DNA of 64,000 bases from Opitutaceae bacterium EW11 (GCA_003054665.1 QAYY01000016.1:115000-178999); one strand, 5' to 3'; counted from the stretch's first letter, positions 47,176 to 57,016 are shown. A program made the numbers and translations. Notes: generated by a model not told the origin, from the sequence alone.

Positions 47176-48339
47176 ATGCGCTGGAATCCCCTGCTCCTTG
47201 CCCTGCTCGTCGTGCTTTCCGTCTGCCGGTGTTTCGGTGCCGAGCCGGCGTCGGTCCCGATCACCGTCTATGTCGGCACGTTCCCTTCTCCGCAGAGCAA
47301 GGGCATCTATTCGTTCCAGTTCGATCCCGCCACGGGCAAAGCCTCTCCCAAGGCCGCCGTGCTCCGCGTCGAAGCAGACCGGCCCGGCTATCTCGCCCTT
47401 CATCCCAACGGCAGGATTCTCTACAGCCTCAGCGCCTCCTCGGAATACCAGGGCAAGCCGAGCGGATCGCTGACGGCGTATTCGATCCGGCCCGACGGCT
47501 CGCTCGAGCCGCTCGGCACGCAGGCTACCGGCGGCGCCGGTCCGTGCTACCTCGACATCGATCCCACCGGGCGCTGCGCGCTCGTGGCGGCGTACAACGG
47601 CGGCAACATCTCCGCTCTGCCGATCGCCCCGGACGGCCGGCTCGGAGAAGTCGCGAGTTTCATCCAACACACCGGCTCGAGCGTGAATCCCGAGCGGCAG
47701 ACCCACGCCTACGCCCACTGGATCGAAGCCGATCCGACGAACCACCGCGCCCTCGTCTGCGATCTCGGCCTCGACAAGGTGCTCGTCTACCGCCTCGACG
47801 TCGCGACGGCCAAACTCACGGCCAACGAGCCGCCCTCCGCGTCCGTCGCCCCGGGCAGCGGACCGCGCCACCTCGCCTTTCACCCCTCCGGGAAATGGGC
47901 GTACGTGATCAACGAAATGGGCAACACCGTCGACGCCTTCGACTACGATTCCAAGACCGGCGCCCTCCACCCGCTCCAGACCGTTTCCACTCTTCCGGAA
48001 GGCTTCGAGGGCGCCAACACCGGCGCGGAAATCGCAGTGCATCCAAACGGTCACTACGTCTATGCCTCGAACCGCGGGGACAACAGCGTGGTCGTTTTCC
48101 GGATCGACCCCGCGTCCGGCAAACTCGCGTTCCTGCAGCGCCAGTCCACGGGTGGGAAGACGCCGCGGTTTTTCGCGCTCGATCCCACCGGACATTGGCT
48201 GCTCGTGGCCAACCAGGATTCCCAGTCCATCGTGGTCCTGCACCTCGACCCGGAGACGGGAAAACTCTCTCCGACGAACCAGCGCGTCGAGGTCGGCGCG
48301 CCGACCTGCCTCGTTTTCGCCACGCTGCCCAAGGGCTGA
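47176..48339 (+). CDS. Exported lactonase-family beta-propeller protein (Pgl/YkgB-like)
   Basis: This 387-residue protein has a signal peptide (MRWNPLLLALLVVLSVCRCFGAE). A seven-bladed propeller of the 6-phosphogluconolactonase (lactonase) family follows, with repeats such as RPGYLALHPNGRILYSLS, GPCYLDIDPTGRCALVAAYNGGNISALPI and GPRHLAFHPSGKWAYVINEMGNTVDAF. The HAYAHWIEADPTNHRALVCDLGLDKV segment is conserved in the family. Export makes a cytoplasmic pentose-phosphate role unlikely; a periplasmic sugar lactone is more plausible. ATG 47176 places the signal peptide at the start. A GGGAGG motif lies about 13 nt upstream. Confidence 0.87.
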   Translation: MRWNPLLLALLVVLSVCRCFGAEPASVPITVYVGTFPSPQSKGIYSFQFDPATGKASPKAAVLRVEADRPGYLALHPNGRILYSLSASSEYQGKPSGSLTAYSIRPDGSLEPLGTQATGGAGPCYLDIDPTGRCALVAAYNGGNISALPIAPDGRLGEVASFIQHTGSSVNPERQTHAYAHWIEADPTNHRALVCDLGLDKVLVYRLDVATAKLTANEPPSASVAPGSGPRHLAFHPSGKWAYVINEMGNTVDAFDYDSKTGALHPLQTVSTLPEGFEGANTGAEIAVHPNGHYVYASNRGDNSVVVFRIDPASGKLAFLQRQSTGGKTPRFFALDPTGHWLLVANQDSQSIVVLHLDPETGKLSPTNQRVEVGAPTCLVFATLPKG

Positions 48340-48419
48340 CGGCGTGGCTCGTTCGTCGGAGGGCCGGAGGAGTCCTTATCGGTTCATCCCAACTGGTACG
48401 CCACCGACGACCAGAAGAC

Positions 48420-48445
48420 GCCCAAGCGTGCGCTATCGTTTGGGC
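48420..48445. terminator. Hairpin between convergent lactonase and GH39 genes
   Basis: A 9-bp stem with one G-T pair, GCCCAAGCG with CGTTTGGGC around an 8-nt loop, lies in the 219-bp gap between two convergent genes. No T-tract is present on either strand. I see nothing else in the gap. Confidence 0.4.
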
Positions 48446-48558
48446 GCGTGCTCGCGAAGAGCTGAGTCGAGATCCGCACAGAGGATCGGCTGGCGCGTTT
48501 CCGAACGAAACGCACCGGCTTCCCAGAGCGGAGGGTTTCGCCGCGCTTCTCGTGGCAC

Positions 48559-50247
48559 TCAGCCGCGCGGGCCGAGTTCAAACACCAGCAGCGTCACAGC
48601 CTGCCTCGGCAGGGAAACGCGATAGGTGGCGACACCGTCCTTCACGGGCACGGTCTCGGCGCCACCGGCCGCCTGAAGCCGGCCCGCCTCCACCAGCTGG
48701 GCATACTGCTTCTCGTTGGGAGCGTGCGGCGAACCCATGCGTTTCCACGCCGCGTACGCGTTGCTGTGTTCCTGGTCGATCAGGTAGCGGGTGAGCTTGG
48801 CCGGGGCGCGCGCGGTCAGCCCCTCGAGCGAAAGAGCAATCTCGGCGGCGGGGCCGGGCACGTCGTCGTCGTGGTAGTGCCAGACCAATACGCAGAGCTT
48901 TTCGTCCTCGAGGCTCGCCATCGCGGCGACGTCGGGCTGTACGCGAACGCTGTCCGAGATCATGCGCTCGAGCGGCACTTCGCCCGAACTTTCGGTCGCG
49001 AGGCGCTGGCCGCCCATCCGGCTGAACATCCGGAAAACGTTGAGCACGGGAAGGTCGATGCCGTTCGTCGCGAGCACACGCTGGCCGGCAAAATACGGTT
49101 GATCCTCGAACTCGAACGCCCAGGTCACCGCGCCCTCGAGATTCACGCCATGCCGGTCGGCCAGCAGGTAATGGCGAGCGAAACTGGCCGCAACGTAGCT
49201 GGAGTACAGGGTCCCCGCGCGATAGCCCAGCTGCGGCCCCTGGCAGGCCGCACAGCCGTCGGGGTCCGATTCCCCGATGACGATCGGCTTGCCTCTGAGT
49301 TCCGGCACCGCGGCGATCTTGCGGAAGCCGTTGTCGAGCGCCTTGAGCTGGGCGTGGATGCCGGTGCGCACGTGGCCGTCGACGAACGTCGGCTCTCCCT
49401 TCGCGTGAAAGGCGATGAAGTCGGTCGGCGTCCCGATCTTTCCCGTCGCGTAGTTCGTGCCTTTCACGACGTGCTCGAGAAAGCCGTCCATGAACGCCCC
49501 GCCGCTCCCGGCGGTGTGCGGTCCGCCGACGCGCGCCGTGGGCAGGGCGCGGCGGATGCCGTCGATTGCGTAGTCGTGGAGTTTATACCACTCCTCGGGC
49601 GTGCCCTTCCAGTAGGCCCCGTTGGCCTCGTTCCAGACCTCCCAATACCACGTCTCCACCTCCTCGCGGCCGTAACGCTCGACGCAATGCTTCGCCCACT
49701 GGTAAGCGAGTTCGCGCCACTTGTCGTAGTCTTTGGGCGGGTACGCCCAGCCCGTGATGATGCGATCGTAGGGCAGACCGGGACGCCATTCGTGCCGGTA
49801 GGGCTGCGGATGGGTCGAGAGCGCCTCGGGCATGAAGCCGAGCTGAGCGTACGGTTTCACTCCGCGGCCGAGGTAGGTGTCGAAGATGCGGTCGACACCG
49901 CGCCAGTCGTAGACGGGCCTGCCCTGCGCGTCTTCGGTGTAGATGTTGGTGCTCCCCCACTTCAGCGCCGGCGTGCCGTCCCCGGTGCAAAGGAGATTGT
50001 GGGCGCGGAAATACACCTGCTGCGGCCGGAGTTCGCCGAGTTCGGTCAGCAGCCTCCGGCCGTCCTTCATCGTGGCGTAGTTCGGTTCGTCGGCGCCGAA
50101 GAAGCGCCAGATCGGCTTCATCGGCGCGATCGGGTGGTCTGCGCGCACGCGGATGGCAACGGGAAACGGTGCGGCCGTGTCGTCGGCACGCAGAAGAACT
50201 ACCGCAGCGAAAACAAAGAGGCTCAGCCGAAAGACGGGAAGTTTCAT
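48559..50247 (-). CDS. Secreted glycoside hydrolase family 39-type enzyme (beta-xylosidase-like)
   Basis: This 562-residue exported enzyme has a signal peptide (about residues 1-22). The clan A TIM barrel has the acid/base Glu in YWEVWNEANGAYW and the nucleophile Glu in PIVIGESDPDGC. RFFGADEPNYATMKDG at the N-terminus and RAHNLLCTGDG fit GH39-like enzymes, which cleave beta-xylosides or similar glycosides. A small beta-sandwich follows at the C-terminus. Sugar specificity cannot be read by eye. ATG 50247 was chosen at the signal peptide; the frame upstream overlaps the leader of the divergent antiporter gene. Confidence 0.85.
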   Translation of the reverse strand: MKLPVFRLSLFVFAAVVLLRADDTAAPFPVAIRVRADHPIAPMKPIWRFFGADEPNYATMKDGRRLLTELGELRPQQVYFRAHNLLCTGDGTPALKWGSTNIYTEDAQGRPVYDWRGVDRIFDTYLGRGVKPYAQLGFMPEALSTHPQPYRHEWRPGLPYDRIITGWAYPPKDYDKWRELAYQWAKHCVERYGREEVETWYWEVWNEANGAYWKGTPEEWYKLHDYAIDGIRRALPTARVGGPHTAGSGGAFMDGFLEHVVKGTNYATGKIGTPTDFIAFHAKGEPTFVDGHVRTGIHAQLKALDNGFRKIAAVPELRGKPIVIGESDPDGCAACQGPQLGYRAGTLYSSYVAASFARHYLLADRHGVNLEGAVTWAFEFEDQPYFAGQRVLATNGIDLPVLNVFRMFSRMGGQRLATESSGEVPLERMISDSVRVQPDVAAMASLEDEKLCVLVWHYHDDDVPGPAAEIALSLEGLTARAPAKLTRYLIDQEHSNAYAAWKRMGSPHAPNEKQYAQLVEAGRLQAAGGAETVPVKDGVATYRVSLPRQAVTLLVFELGPRG

Positions 50248-50440
50248 GGGGATGGGGCGGAAAGCAGTCTCGCTCAATGTGCGAACCACGCCTGAACGAA
50301 GCCCCGGGCGGCAGGACTTCAAGCACGCTCGGCGTTCCTTCCGCGCAAACCATCGCCCCTGCGGCGAAAAAGTCGTTGAATCCCGAGGCACCGCATTTGC
50401 ATCTCGCAGACTCCCCCGCACTCTGACCAGACCGCGCACC

Positions 50441-52726
50441 ATGGACGGAATCGGACTCATTCAGGATCTCGCCATCGTACTCCTCGCAGCCGGACTAGCC
50501 GGCTCGCTCTGCCGGCGCATCGGTCTGTCGGTGATCGTCGGTTACCTGCTCGCGGGCGTGATTGTCGGCCCGTACACGCCGCCGTTCTCCTGGATTCTCG
50601 ACGTCGGCCGGATCGAGGCGCTCTCCCAGGTCGGAATGGTGTTTCTCATGTTCGGCATCGGCCTCGGCTTGAGCGTCAGCCGACTCGCCCGGATGGGGGC
50701 GCCGACGCTCGTCGCGACCGCGCTGGGTGCGTTCTTCATGCTGAACCTGACGAAGGTGCTCGGCTACTTTGTCGGCTGGACGGGCGAACAATCGCTCTAC
50801 CTCGCGGCAATGTTCATGGTGTCCAGCTCCGCTGTGATCGCGAAGGTCGTGGAAGAACTCGGTCTGTCGCACGAAAAAGCGGCGCAACACGCGCTCAGCA
50901 TCACGGTGCTGGAGGACGTGGTCGCGGTCACCATGCTGACGGTCCTCGCGTCGCGGACCGGCGCGCAGGGCTCAAGCATCGGGGCTCTTCTCGCCGGCCT
51001 CACCGCCTTCGTCGTGCTGCTCGTGGGCGCGGGGCTTCTGATGGTTCCGAAGCTCATGCGCCGGCTGGAGGCCCGGGCGGACCCCGAACTCCAGACGATC
51101 ATCGTCGCGGGGATCCTTTTCCTCCTCGCGCTCGCCGCGGTGAAGGCCGGCTATTCCCTCGCGCTTGGGGCGTTCCTGCTCGGCGCGATCGTGGCCGAGC
51201 TTCCGCAGAAAACCGGCGTGCAGAAGGCATTCAACGGAATGCGCGACCTCTTCAGCAGCGTGTTTTTCGTCTCCATCGGGATGATGATCGACATTCGCCT
51301 GCTAATCGACGTCTGGGGCTGGATCCTCGGGTTGACGGTCTTCGTCCTCGTCGCCCGAACCGCGGGCACAACGCTGGCGCTCACTCTCTCCGGCACGAAA
51401 CCCGCGGAAGCCCGCCGGGCGGGTCTGCTGCTCACGCCTCTCGGCGAATTCTCGTTCATCATCGCTCAGCTGGGCGTCTCGTCCGGCGTGCTCCCCAAAA
51501 CGTACTACCCTCTCGCGGTCGGCGTTTCGATCCTGACGGTTTTCCTCATGCCCCTGATCAACCGGTTTTCCACTCCGATCCTGGAGTTCGGGGAGCGCGC
51601 CGAACCGGGCTGGCTCCGAGGCGCATTCGAGGCGTACCACGGCTGGCTGGACCAACTGCAAAGCGCGCCGACCAGATCCGGAAGCTGGAAACTAATCCGG
51701 GGACGCCTCGGCCAGATCGCGCTAGAGACGGCGTTCGTCACGGGCCTGCTGATCTTTTCGGGCCAGCTGCTCGAACTCCTCCAGGACGAAGCGGGGGCTT
51801 TCAGCCTCGAGGCGGAAAACGTCGGCTACGTTTTCTGGGCCGTCGTGACGCTGGTCGCCCTGGTGCCGTTGGTGGCGATCTGGAGAAACATCAACGCCAT
51901 CGCGATGATCTACGCGGAGAACGTATCCGCATCCCGCGTACCGTACGCGCTCGTCCAAAACACGATCAAGGGGACGGCCGCCGTGGTAATGGCGTACTGG
52001 CTCTACTTGATTCTCCCGATCCACCAATTCGGACCGCTCGGGTGGGTTCTGATCGGTGTCTTCGCGATCCTCGTCATCGCCTTCTACTCGCGGCGGCTGA
52101 TCTACTGGCACAGCGAATGGCAGACGTCCGTCCGCGAAGTGCTCGAGCAACCCGCCGAGACCGATCCGGAAGCGCAACGGCTCCAGCGTCTCGAGGGCCT
52201 GGATTCATGGAACGTGCGGCTGGTCGAGTGCGTCGTGCCCGATTCGGCGCCGTATAGCGGACAGACGCTGGCGGAGCTGGCGATTCCCTCCCGCTTCGGA
52301 TGCGTGGTCCTGGAACTCGAGCGCAACGGCATGGTGATCACCGCCATCGGACCCGACCTGCGGGTGTACCCGGGCGACAAGCTCCTGCTCCTCGGCGGAG
52401 AGCGGCAGACCCGGGACGCCTTGGCGGGACTTTCGCAGAGCCGCAAGGCCGAGGGCGACGACGAGGCGTTTCGCGGTTCCGTGCTGGAGACCCTGCACCT
52501 TCCGCCGGGCCCGTGGTCCGGCCAGACTCTGGCTCAGCTCAACATCGGCAGACTCACGGGCACGCGCATCGCGGGTATCCGCCGAGGCAAGACAACCATC
52601 ATCTCGCCGTCCGGGCAGGAGCGGCTCGAATCGGGAGACGATCTCCTCGTCGCCGGAACACTGGCAGAGATCGCCGCGTTCCGGAGATGGCTGAAGTCGC
52701 AGCAGCCCGTGGCCGCAAGCGCCTGA
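50441..52726 (+). CDS. Kef-type cation/proton antiporter (CPA2) with two RCK_C domains
   Basis: This 761-residue membrane protein has a CPA2 antiporter core (IVGYLLAGVIVGPYTPP, MFLMFGIGLGLS-like helix, MVSSSAVIAKVVEELG, VLEDVVAVTMLTVLA). Further helices follow (about 480-610), then two TrkA-C/RCK_C domains (VRLVECVVPDSAPYSGQTLAELAIP and VLETLHLPPGPWSGQTLAQLNIG). It probably exchanges K+ or Na+ for H+. Typical KefB/C proteins have an NAD-binding RCK_N domain, which I do not see here; regulation would rest on the RCK_C pair. The ATG follows a C-rich leader. The next gene converges on it with one base between. Confidence 0.9.
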   Translation: MDGIGLIQDLAIVLLAAGLAGSLCRRIGLSVIVGYLLAGVIVGPYTPPFSWILDVGRIEALSQVGMVFLMFGIGLGLSVSRLARMGAPTLVATALGAFFMLNLTKVLGYFVGWTGEQSLYLAAMFMVSSSAVIAKVVEELGLSHEKAAQHALSITVLEDVVAVTMLTVLASRTGAQGSSIGALLAGLTAFVVLLVGAGLLMVPKLMRRLEARADPELQTIIVAGILFLLALAAVKAGYSLALGAFLLGAIVAELPQKTGVQKAFNGMRDLFSSVFFVSIGMMIDIRLLIDVWGWILGLTVFVLVARTAGTTLALTLSGTKPAEARRAGLLLTPLGEFSFIIAQLGVSSGVLPKTYYPLAVGVSILTVFLMPLINRFSTPILEFGERAEPGWLRGAFEAYHGWLDQLQSAPTRSGSWKLIRGRLGQIALETAFVTGLLIFSGQLLELLQDEAGAFSLEAENVGYVFWAVVTLVALVPLVAIWRNINAIAMIYAENVSASRVPYALVQNTIKGTAAVVMAYWLYLILPIHQFGPLGWVLIGVFAILVIAFYSRRLIYWHSEWQTSVREVLEQPAETDPEAQRLQRLEGLDSWNVRLVECVVPDSAPYSGQTLAELAIPSRFGCVVLELERNGMVITAIGPDLRVYPGDKLLLLGGERQTRDALAGLSQSRKAEGDDEAFRGSVLETLHLPPGPWSGQTLAQLNIGRLTGTRIAGIRRGKTTIISPSGQERLESGDDLLVAGTLAEIAAFRRWLKSQQPVAASA

Positions 52727-52727
52727 C

Positions 52728-55124
52728 TCAGTCCGTCCGCAACGCGACGTTCGGATCGACCCGGGAGGCAGAAAGCGCCGGGATGAAGCAGGCAAGCAGC
52801 GTCACGGCGGAAAACACCGCCGCCGTCAGCCCGAGCGTCAGCGGATCGCGGGGGCTCGTGTCGAATAGCAACGACTGGAGCAGGCCCGTCGCGAAAAGCG
52901 CGGCGAGCACGCCCGCGCCGACGCCTGCGCCAACCACTGCCGCGCCCTGGCGGAGGACGAGCAGGAGAATGTTCATTCGAGTGGCGCCGAGGGCGACGCG
53001 GAGCCCGATCTCCGAGGTGCGGCGGGCCGCGGAGTAGCTCATCACGCCGTAGACGCCTGCGACGGCGATCACCACGGCGGCGAAGGAAAATACGCTGAGC
53101 AGCAGGGCTGCGAAGCGCTGGCGGGCGATCGTGTCGCGCACGATCGCCTCGAGCGGCCGGATCGAGGTGACCGGCTGCTCGGGATCCACGCCCCGCAGCT
53201 TTTCACGCAGCGCAGCCGGCACGCCCGCCGCGCCGGGCACGGTGCGCACGACAAAATGCAGCGCGTTGTTCGGAGCCTGCCAGAAGGGTTCGTACATCTG
53301 CGCGGAGAATGCGCCCGCGACTCCGTCCGGCCTCACGTCCGCGACGACCCCGACGATCTCGCGGTACTTCACGTCGCAGTTCTTGATCCAGATCCGCCGG
53401 CCGATCGCGTCTCCGTTCGGGAAATACTGGCGGACGAAGGCCTCGCTCACCAGTGCCACGGGGCTCGCTTTCTCGTTATCGGTCTCGCTGAAGAGCCGCC
53501 CCTTCACGAGCCGGATGCCCATGGCCGGGAAATATCCCGGAGTGACCGCGTAGTAGATCGCCTTCCGCTCATCCGCGCGGGAGGTCGGATTGCCCATTTC
53601 TTCAAACGTGGTCAGCCACCGCCCCTGCATCGGGAGCGACTGGGTGACCCCGGCGGAGTGCACGGCGGGAAGGGCGGAGATTCGCTCCAGCGCCTGTCGG
53701 GTGAACGCGACTTTGCTGGCGTCGTCGGCGTACGGATTCTGCGGTAGGTCCACCGTCATCGCCAGGGCGTTCCTGGTTTCGAAGCCGAGCGATACCTGCG
53801 AGAGTTTTCCCAGGCTGCGCGCCAGGAGACCGGCGCAGGCACAGAGGGCAAGCGACAACGCGATCTCGAGCGAGACGAGCACGCGCCGCAGCGTTTCCTT
53901 GCGCGAGTGGTCGGCGCCGCCGCGACCTCCGTCCTTGAGCGACTCCGAAACGTGCACGCTGGAAAGCTGCCAGGCCGGAGCCACGCCGAAACCGATGCCC
54001 GTCAGCAGCGTCAGCGCGCAGCTGAAACCGAGCACGCGCCCGTCGATCGTCAGCGCCGGAAGATGCAGCGCCGCGGGGGCGAGGGCCTGCAGGACGTCGA
54101 GCGACCACCACGCCGCCAGCGTCCCGAGAACCCCGCCCGCAACCGCCAGCAGCGCGCTCTCCGCCAGAAGCTGTCGCGTGAGCCTCCCCCGCGTGGCGCC
54201 CAGCGCCGTCCGTATTGCCATTTCCCTGACGCGGTGAACGCCACGCGCAAGGAGGAGAATCGCGTTGTTCACGCAGACGATGAGAAGAACGCTACCCACC
54301 GCGCCGAACAGCAGCCAGAGCATCGGGCGCAACCTACCCACCTGGTGCTCCCGGAGCGTCGTGGCCGCGACGGTCCATCCGCGATTCGAACCCGGATGGT
54401 CCGCTTGGAGCTGGGCGGCGACGCCGGACAGCTCGGCCCGCGCCTCTGCCAGGGTCGCCCCGGGCGCGAGCCGCCCGACGACGTCGAGACAGCGCGCGCC
54501 GCGAAAATCCTCGGAACGCTCAAAATCGGAAAAGGCCATCGGCACCCAGCAATCGGCAAGTCCGCCGGCCAAAAAACTCGCGGGCATGACGCCAATGACG
54601 GTCCGCGGCGCGCCGTCGATTCGTAATATCTGGCCCACTACGGACGGGCTCGCCCCGAACTGCTGGACCCAAAGCCGATGGCTGAGCACCACCACGCCGT
54701 CCTTGCCGGCCTGGTCCTCCGAACGATCGAACGTCCGGCCGAGAACCGGCGACTCGCCATAGACATCGAAGAAGTTCCCCGTGGCGCGCGTGGCGACGAC
54801 TCGCGCCGGTTGTCCGGCGCCGGTCAGCCGGCCGGAGCGATCGAACGTCGCCGCGAGCTCGGCGAACCGCGTCGTTCTGCCGGCCCAGTCCAGATAATCA
54901 GCCGGTGAGGTCGGAAAAGCGGGATAATCCGGGAGAAGCGAGGACTCCACGACGACGATGCGGTCAGCGTCCGGATAGGGCGGCGGCCGAAGCAGTACTT
55001 GGTCGACCACCGAAAACACCGCCGTGCATGCGGCGATGCCGAGGGCGAGCGACACGAGTGCCGTGATCGTCACTCCGGAGGTTCTGAGCAGTTGGCGGAA
55101 AGCGAGGCGCAGTTCGGCGAACAT
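52728..55124 (-). CDS. ADOP-type ABC transporter permease (FtsX/MacB fold, duplicated)
   Basis: This 798-residue inner-membrane protein has two MacB/FtsX repeats: an N-terminal helix and periplasmic MacB-core domain, three helices near 280-440, then a second core domain and three final helices. LRLAFRQLLRTSGVTITALVSLALGIAACTAVFSVVDQVLLRPPPYP, REMAIRTALGATRGRL and the matching EIGLRVALGATRMNIL mark the two halves. It is of the acidobacterial duplicated orphan permease type, usually found without a neighbouring ATPase, as here. The substrate is unknown. ATG 55124 gives the family's standard start. Confidence 0.9.
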   Translation of the reverse strand: MFAELRLAFRQLLRTSGVTITALVSLALGIAACTAVFSVVDQVLLRPPPYPDADRIVVVESSLLPDYPAFPTSPADYLDWAGRTTRFAELAATFDRSGRLTGAGQPARVVATRATGNFFDVYGESPVLGRTFDRSEDQAGKDGVVVLSHRLWVQQFGASPSVVGQILRIDGAPRTVIGVMPASFLAGGLADCWVPMAFSDFERSEDFRGARCLDVVGRLAPGATLAEARAELSGVAAQLQADHPGSNRGWTVAATTLREHQVGRLRPMLWLLFGAVGSVLLIVCVNNAILLLARGVHRVREMAIRTALGATRGRLTRQLLAESALLAVAGGVLGTLAAWWSLDVLQALAPAALHLPALTIDGRVLGFSCALTLLTGIGFGVAPAWQLSSVHVSESLKDGGRGGADHSRKETLRRVLVSLEIALSLALCACAGLLARSLGKLSQVSLGFETRNALAMTVDLPQNPYADDASKVAFTRQALERISALPAVHSAGVTQSLPMQGRWLTTFEEMGNPTSRADERKAIYYAVTPGYFPAMGIRLVKGRLFSETDNEKASPVALVSEAFVRQYFPNGDAIGRRIWIKNCDVKYREIVGVVADVRPDGVAGAFSAQMYEPFWQAPNNALHFVVRTVPGAAGVPAALREKLRGVDPEQPVTSIRPLEAIVRDTIARQRFAALLLSVFSFAAVVIAVAGVYGVMSYSAARRTSEIGLRVALGATRMNILLLVLRQGAAVVGAGVGAGVLAALFATGLLQSLLFDTSPRDPLTLGLTAAVFSAVTLLACFIPALSASRVDPNVALRTD

Positions 55125-55310
55125 GGAGGGGGGGCACGTTATTTGCAGCCGCCGTGCCAGACGACACGAAAGCCTACAAATCATTGGCTCCCAGAGAGGC
55201 CCGTGTTTCGCCCCTCCAACTTGCCCCTCGCTTCAGGGCGGATCCGGAATGCGCCAGTCCCGCATCTGGGACACGCTCCTCGCGAAAAGCGCCTCCCCTG
55301 CGCTGTCGAA

Positions 55311-56342
55311 TCAGGCGGGGCCCTTCGCGGCGGGCCAACGGATCTCGGCCGCGAAACGGTCGCCCGCGAGAGCGGCGTCGAACTCGCATCCGAGCGCCGA
55401 CGCCACCGCCGTCGTCACCTGCAGCCCGATGCCTGAGCCCGCGCTTTTTTTCCCGGAAGCCTGATTCTCCACCCGGCAGAACACTCGATCGCCGGAGCTG
55501 CCGAGCCGCACCTCAATGCGTCCCGTGCCGTGGCGCATGGCGTTCGAGAGCAGACTGTGGAGCATCTGCCGCACGTACCGCGGATCGGACCTGATCGCGC
55601 AGGCGCTCTCCGACGCGACGGTCAGCAGGCGCCCTTCGCTTTTCGCCCAGAGCTCGTAGGTCTCTGCCATGTCGGAGACCAGCTCGGGCAGCGAGAGGTC
55701 TTCCAACTGCACCGACAGCCGCCCCTGCTCCGCGGTGGCGAGCAGCAGGCATTGGTCGACGTACTCGGAGAGTCGCCGCAATTCGTCCTGAAGCGACTCC
55801 GCCACGACCGGATCGATCCGCGCTGCGTTCTCCTCGACCTGCAGCCGCATGAGCGTGAGCGGCGTCCGCAACTCGTGCGCCACCTGGCCCGAAAACTCCG
55901 TCAAGTGCCGGAACGACGTCTCGATCCGGGCGAGCAGCGAATTGACGTTCGTCTCGATGGTCTGGAACTCCCGGTCGGCGCCTTCGAGGCGCACGCGTTT
56001 CGTGAGATTCTTCGCCCCGATTTCCGAAAGCTGCCGGATCAAGTCGTCCACCGGCTTCATCGATTTCGACGCGAGCGAATAGCCGATCCCGATCGAGATC
56101 ACCGCAATCGGCACCGAATAGATGAGCGAGAGGCGCCACAGCTCGCCGAGGATGTCCTGGATTTCCGGATCCGAATAACTGCCGTGCAGCGGCGCGTCGG
56201 AGCCGGCGTCCTTCGTCCGCTCCCAACGCTCGTACTTCAACTCGTGCTTGAGGTGCGAATACGTCGCCGCCATCAGCACGCAGAGGATGATCACCAGGCT
56301 CGCCGTGTACCAGATCGCGAGTTTCCAGCGGAGGGACTTCAT
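55311..56342 (-). CDS. Sensor histidine kinase with a compact ATP-binding domain
   Basis: This 343-residue kinase has two membrane helices (about 9-28 and 71-92) flanking a short periplasmic loop. A HAMP linker, the H-box FSGQVAHELRTPLTLMRLQ and the N-box LHSLLSNAMRHG follow. The G1 (DxGxG) and F boxes between N-box and GSGIGLQ are replaced by a short loop, VENQASGKKSAGSGIG, so the ATP lid is unusually small. It overlaps the upstream response regulator by four bases and must be its partner. The signal may concern redox state, given the upstream rubrerythrin and DUF2231 genes. Confidence 0.88.
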   Translation of the reverse strand: MKSLRWKLAIWYTASLVIILCVLMAATYSHLKHELKYERWERTKDAGSDAPLHGSYSDPEIQDILGELWRLSLIYSVPIAVISIGIGYSLASKSMKPVDDLIRQLSEIGAKNLTKRVRLEGADREFQTIETNVNSLLARIETSFRHLTEFSGQVAHELRTPLTLMRLQVEENAARIDPVVAESLQDELRRLSEYVDQCLLLATAEQGRLSVQLEDLSLPELVSDMAETYELWAKSEGRLLTVASESACAIRSDPRYVRQMLHSLLSNAMRHGTGRIEVRLGSSGDRVFCRVENQASGKKSAGSGIGLQVTTAVASALGCEFDAALAGDRFAAEIRWPAAKGPA

Positions 56343-57016
56343 GAGCCGGCCTCCTTCAAGGCGTAGCCGATCCCGCGGACGGTGTGAATCAGCGGGCTCC
56401 AGCCGGGCCGGTCGATCTTCTCCCGGAGGTAATTGACGTACACGTTCACGACGTTCGTGCCCGAGTCGAAATGCTGGTCCCAGACGTGCTCGATGATCGC
56501 CGTCTTGCTCACCGGTTTCGGCGAGGAGGTCATGAGGATCTCCAGGAGCGCAAACTCGCGATTGGTCAGCTGGATTGTCTCGCCCTGGCGCCTCGCGGTG
56601 CGCGCGAGGAGGTCCAGTTCGAGATCCGCCACCCGCAGCAGGTCGATGGGTTGCGTCCGCCTCCTCCGCAGCATCGCGCGAACTCGGGCGAGCAATTCCA
56701 CCATCGAAAACGGCTTTGCCAGGTAATCGTCCGCCCCCGCGTCGAGACCGCGCACGCGGTCGTCCACGCTGTGCCTGGCGGTGAGAAAAATGACCGGTGC
56801 GTGAACGCCTTTGCGGCGAAGCTGCCGGACCGAGGTCATGCCGTCGGCGCCGGGCATCATCACGTCGAACACCATGGCGTCATACGGATACGTCTCTGCC
56901 AGCCAGGTGGCCTCGTTGCCGTCGGCGGCGACGTCCACGGCGTATCCCGCCTCGACCAAACCCCGGCGGATGTGTTCTGCGACCTTCGTTTCGTCTTCTG
57001 CTACCAGGATACGCAT
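56339..57016 (-). CDS. OmpR-type response regulator
   Basis: This 225-residue regulator has a receiver domain with VAEDE, phospho-acceptor Asp51 in AMVFDVMMPGADG and Lys in YLAKPFSM. The C-terminal winged helix contains LTNREFALLEILMTSSPKPVSKTAIIEHVW and TNVVNVYVNYLREKI. ATG 57016 gives the standard MRILVAED start. It precedes its kinase with a 4-nt overlap and follows the DUF2231 gene by 94 bp, where a perfect 14-bp hairpin lies. Confidence 0.93.
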   Translation of the reverse strand: MRILVAEDETKVAEHIRRGLVEAGYAVDVAADGNEATWLAETYPYDAMVFDVMMPGADGMTSVRQLRRKGVHAPVIFLTARHSVDDRVRGLDAGADDYLAKPFSMVELLARVRAMLRRRRTQPIDLLRVADLELDLLARTARRQGETIQLTNREFALLEILMTSSPKPVSKTAIIEHVWDQHFDSGTNVVNVYVNYLREKIDRPGWSPLIHTVRGIGYALKEAGS

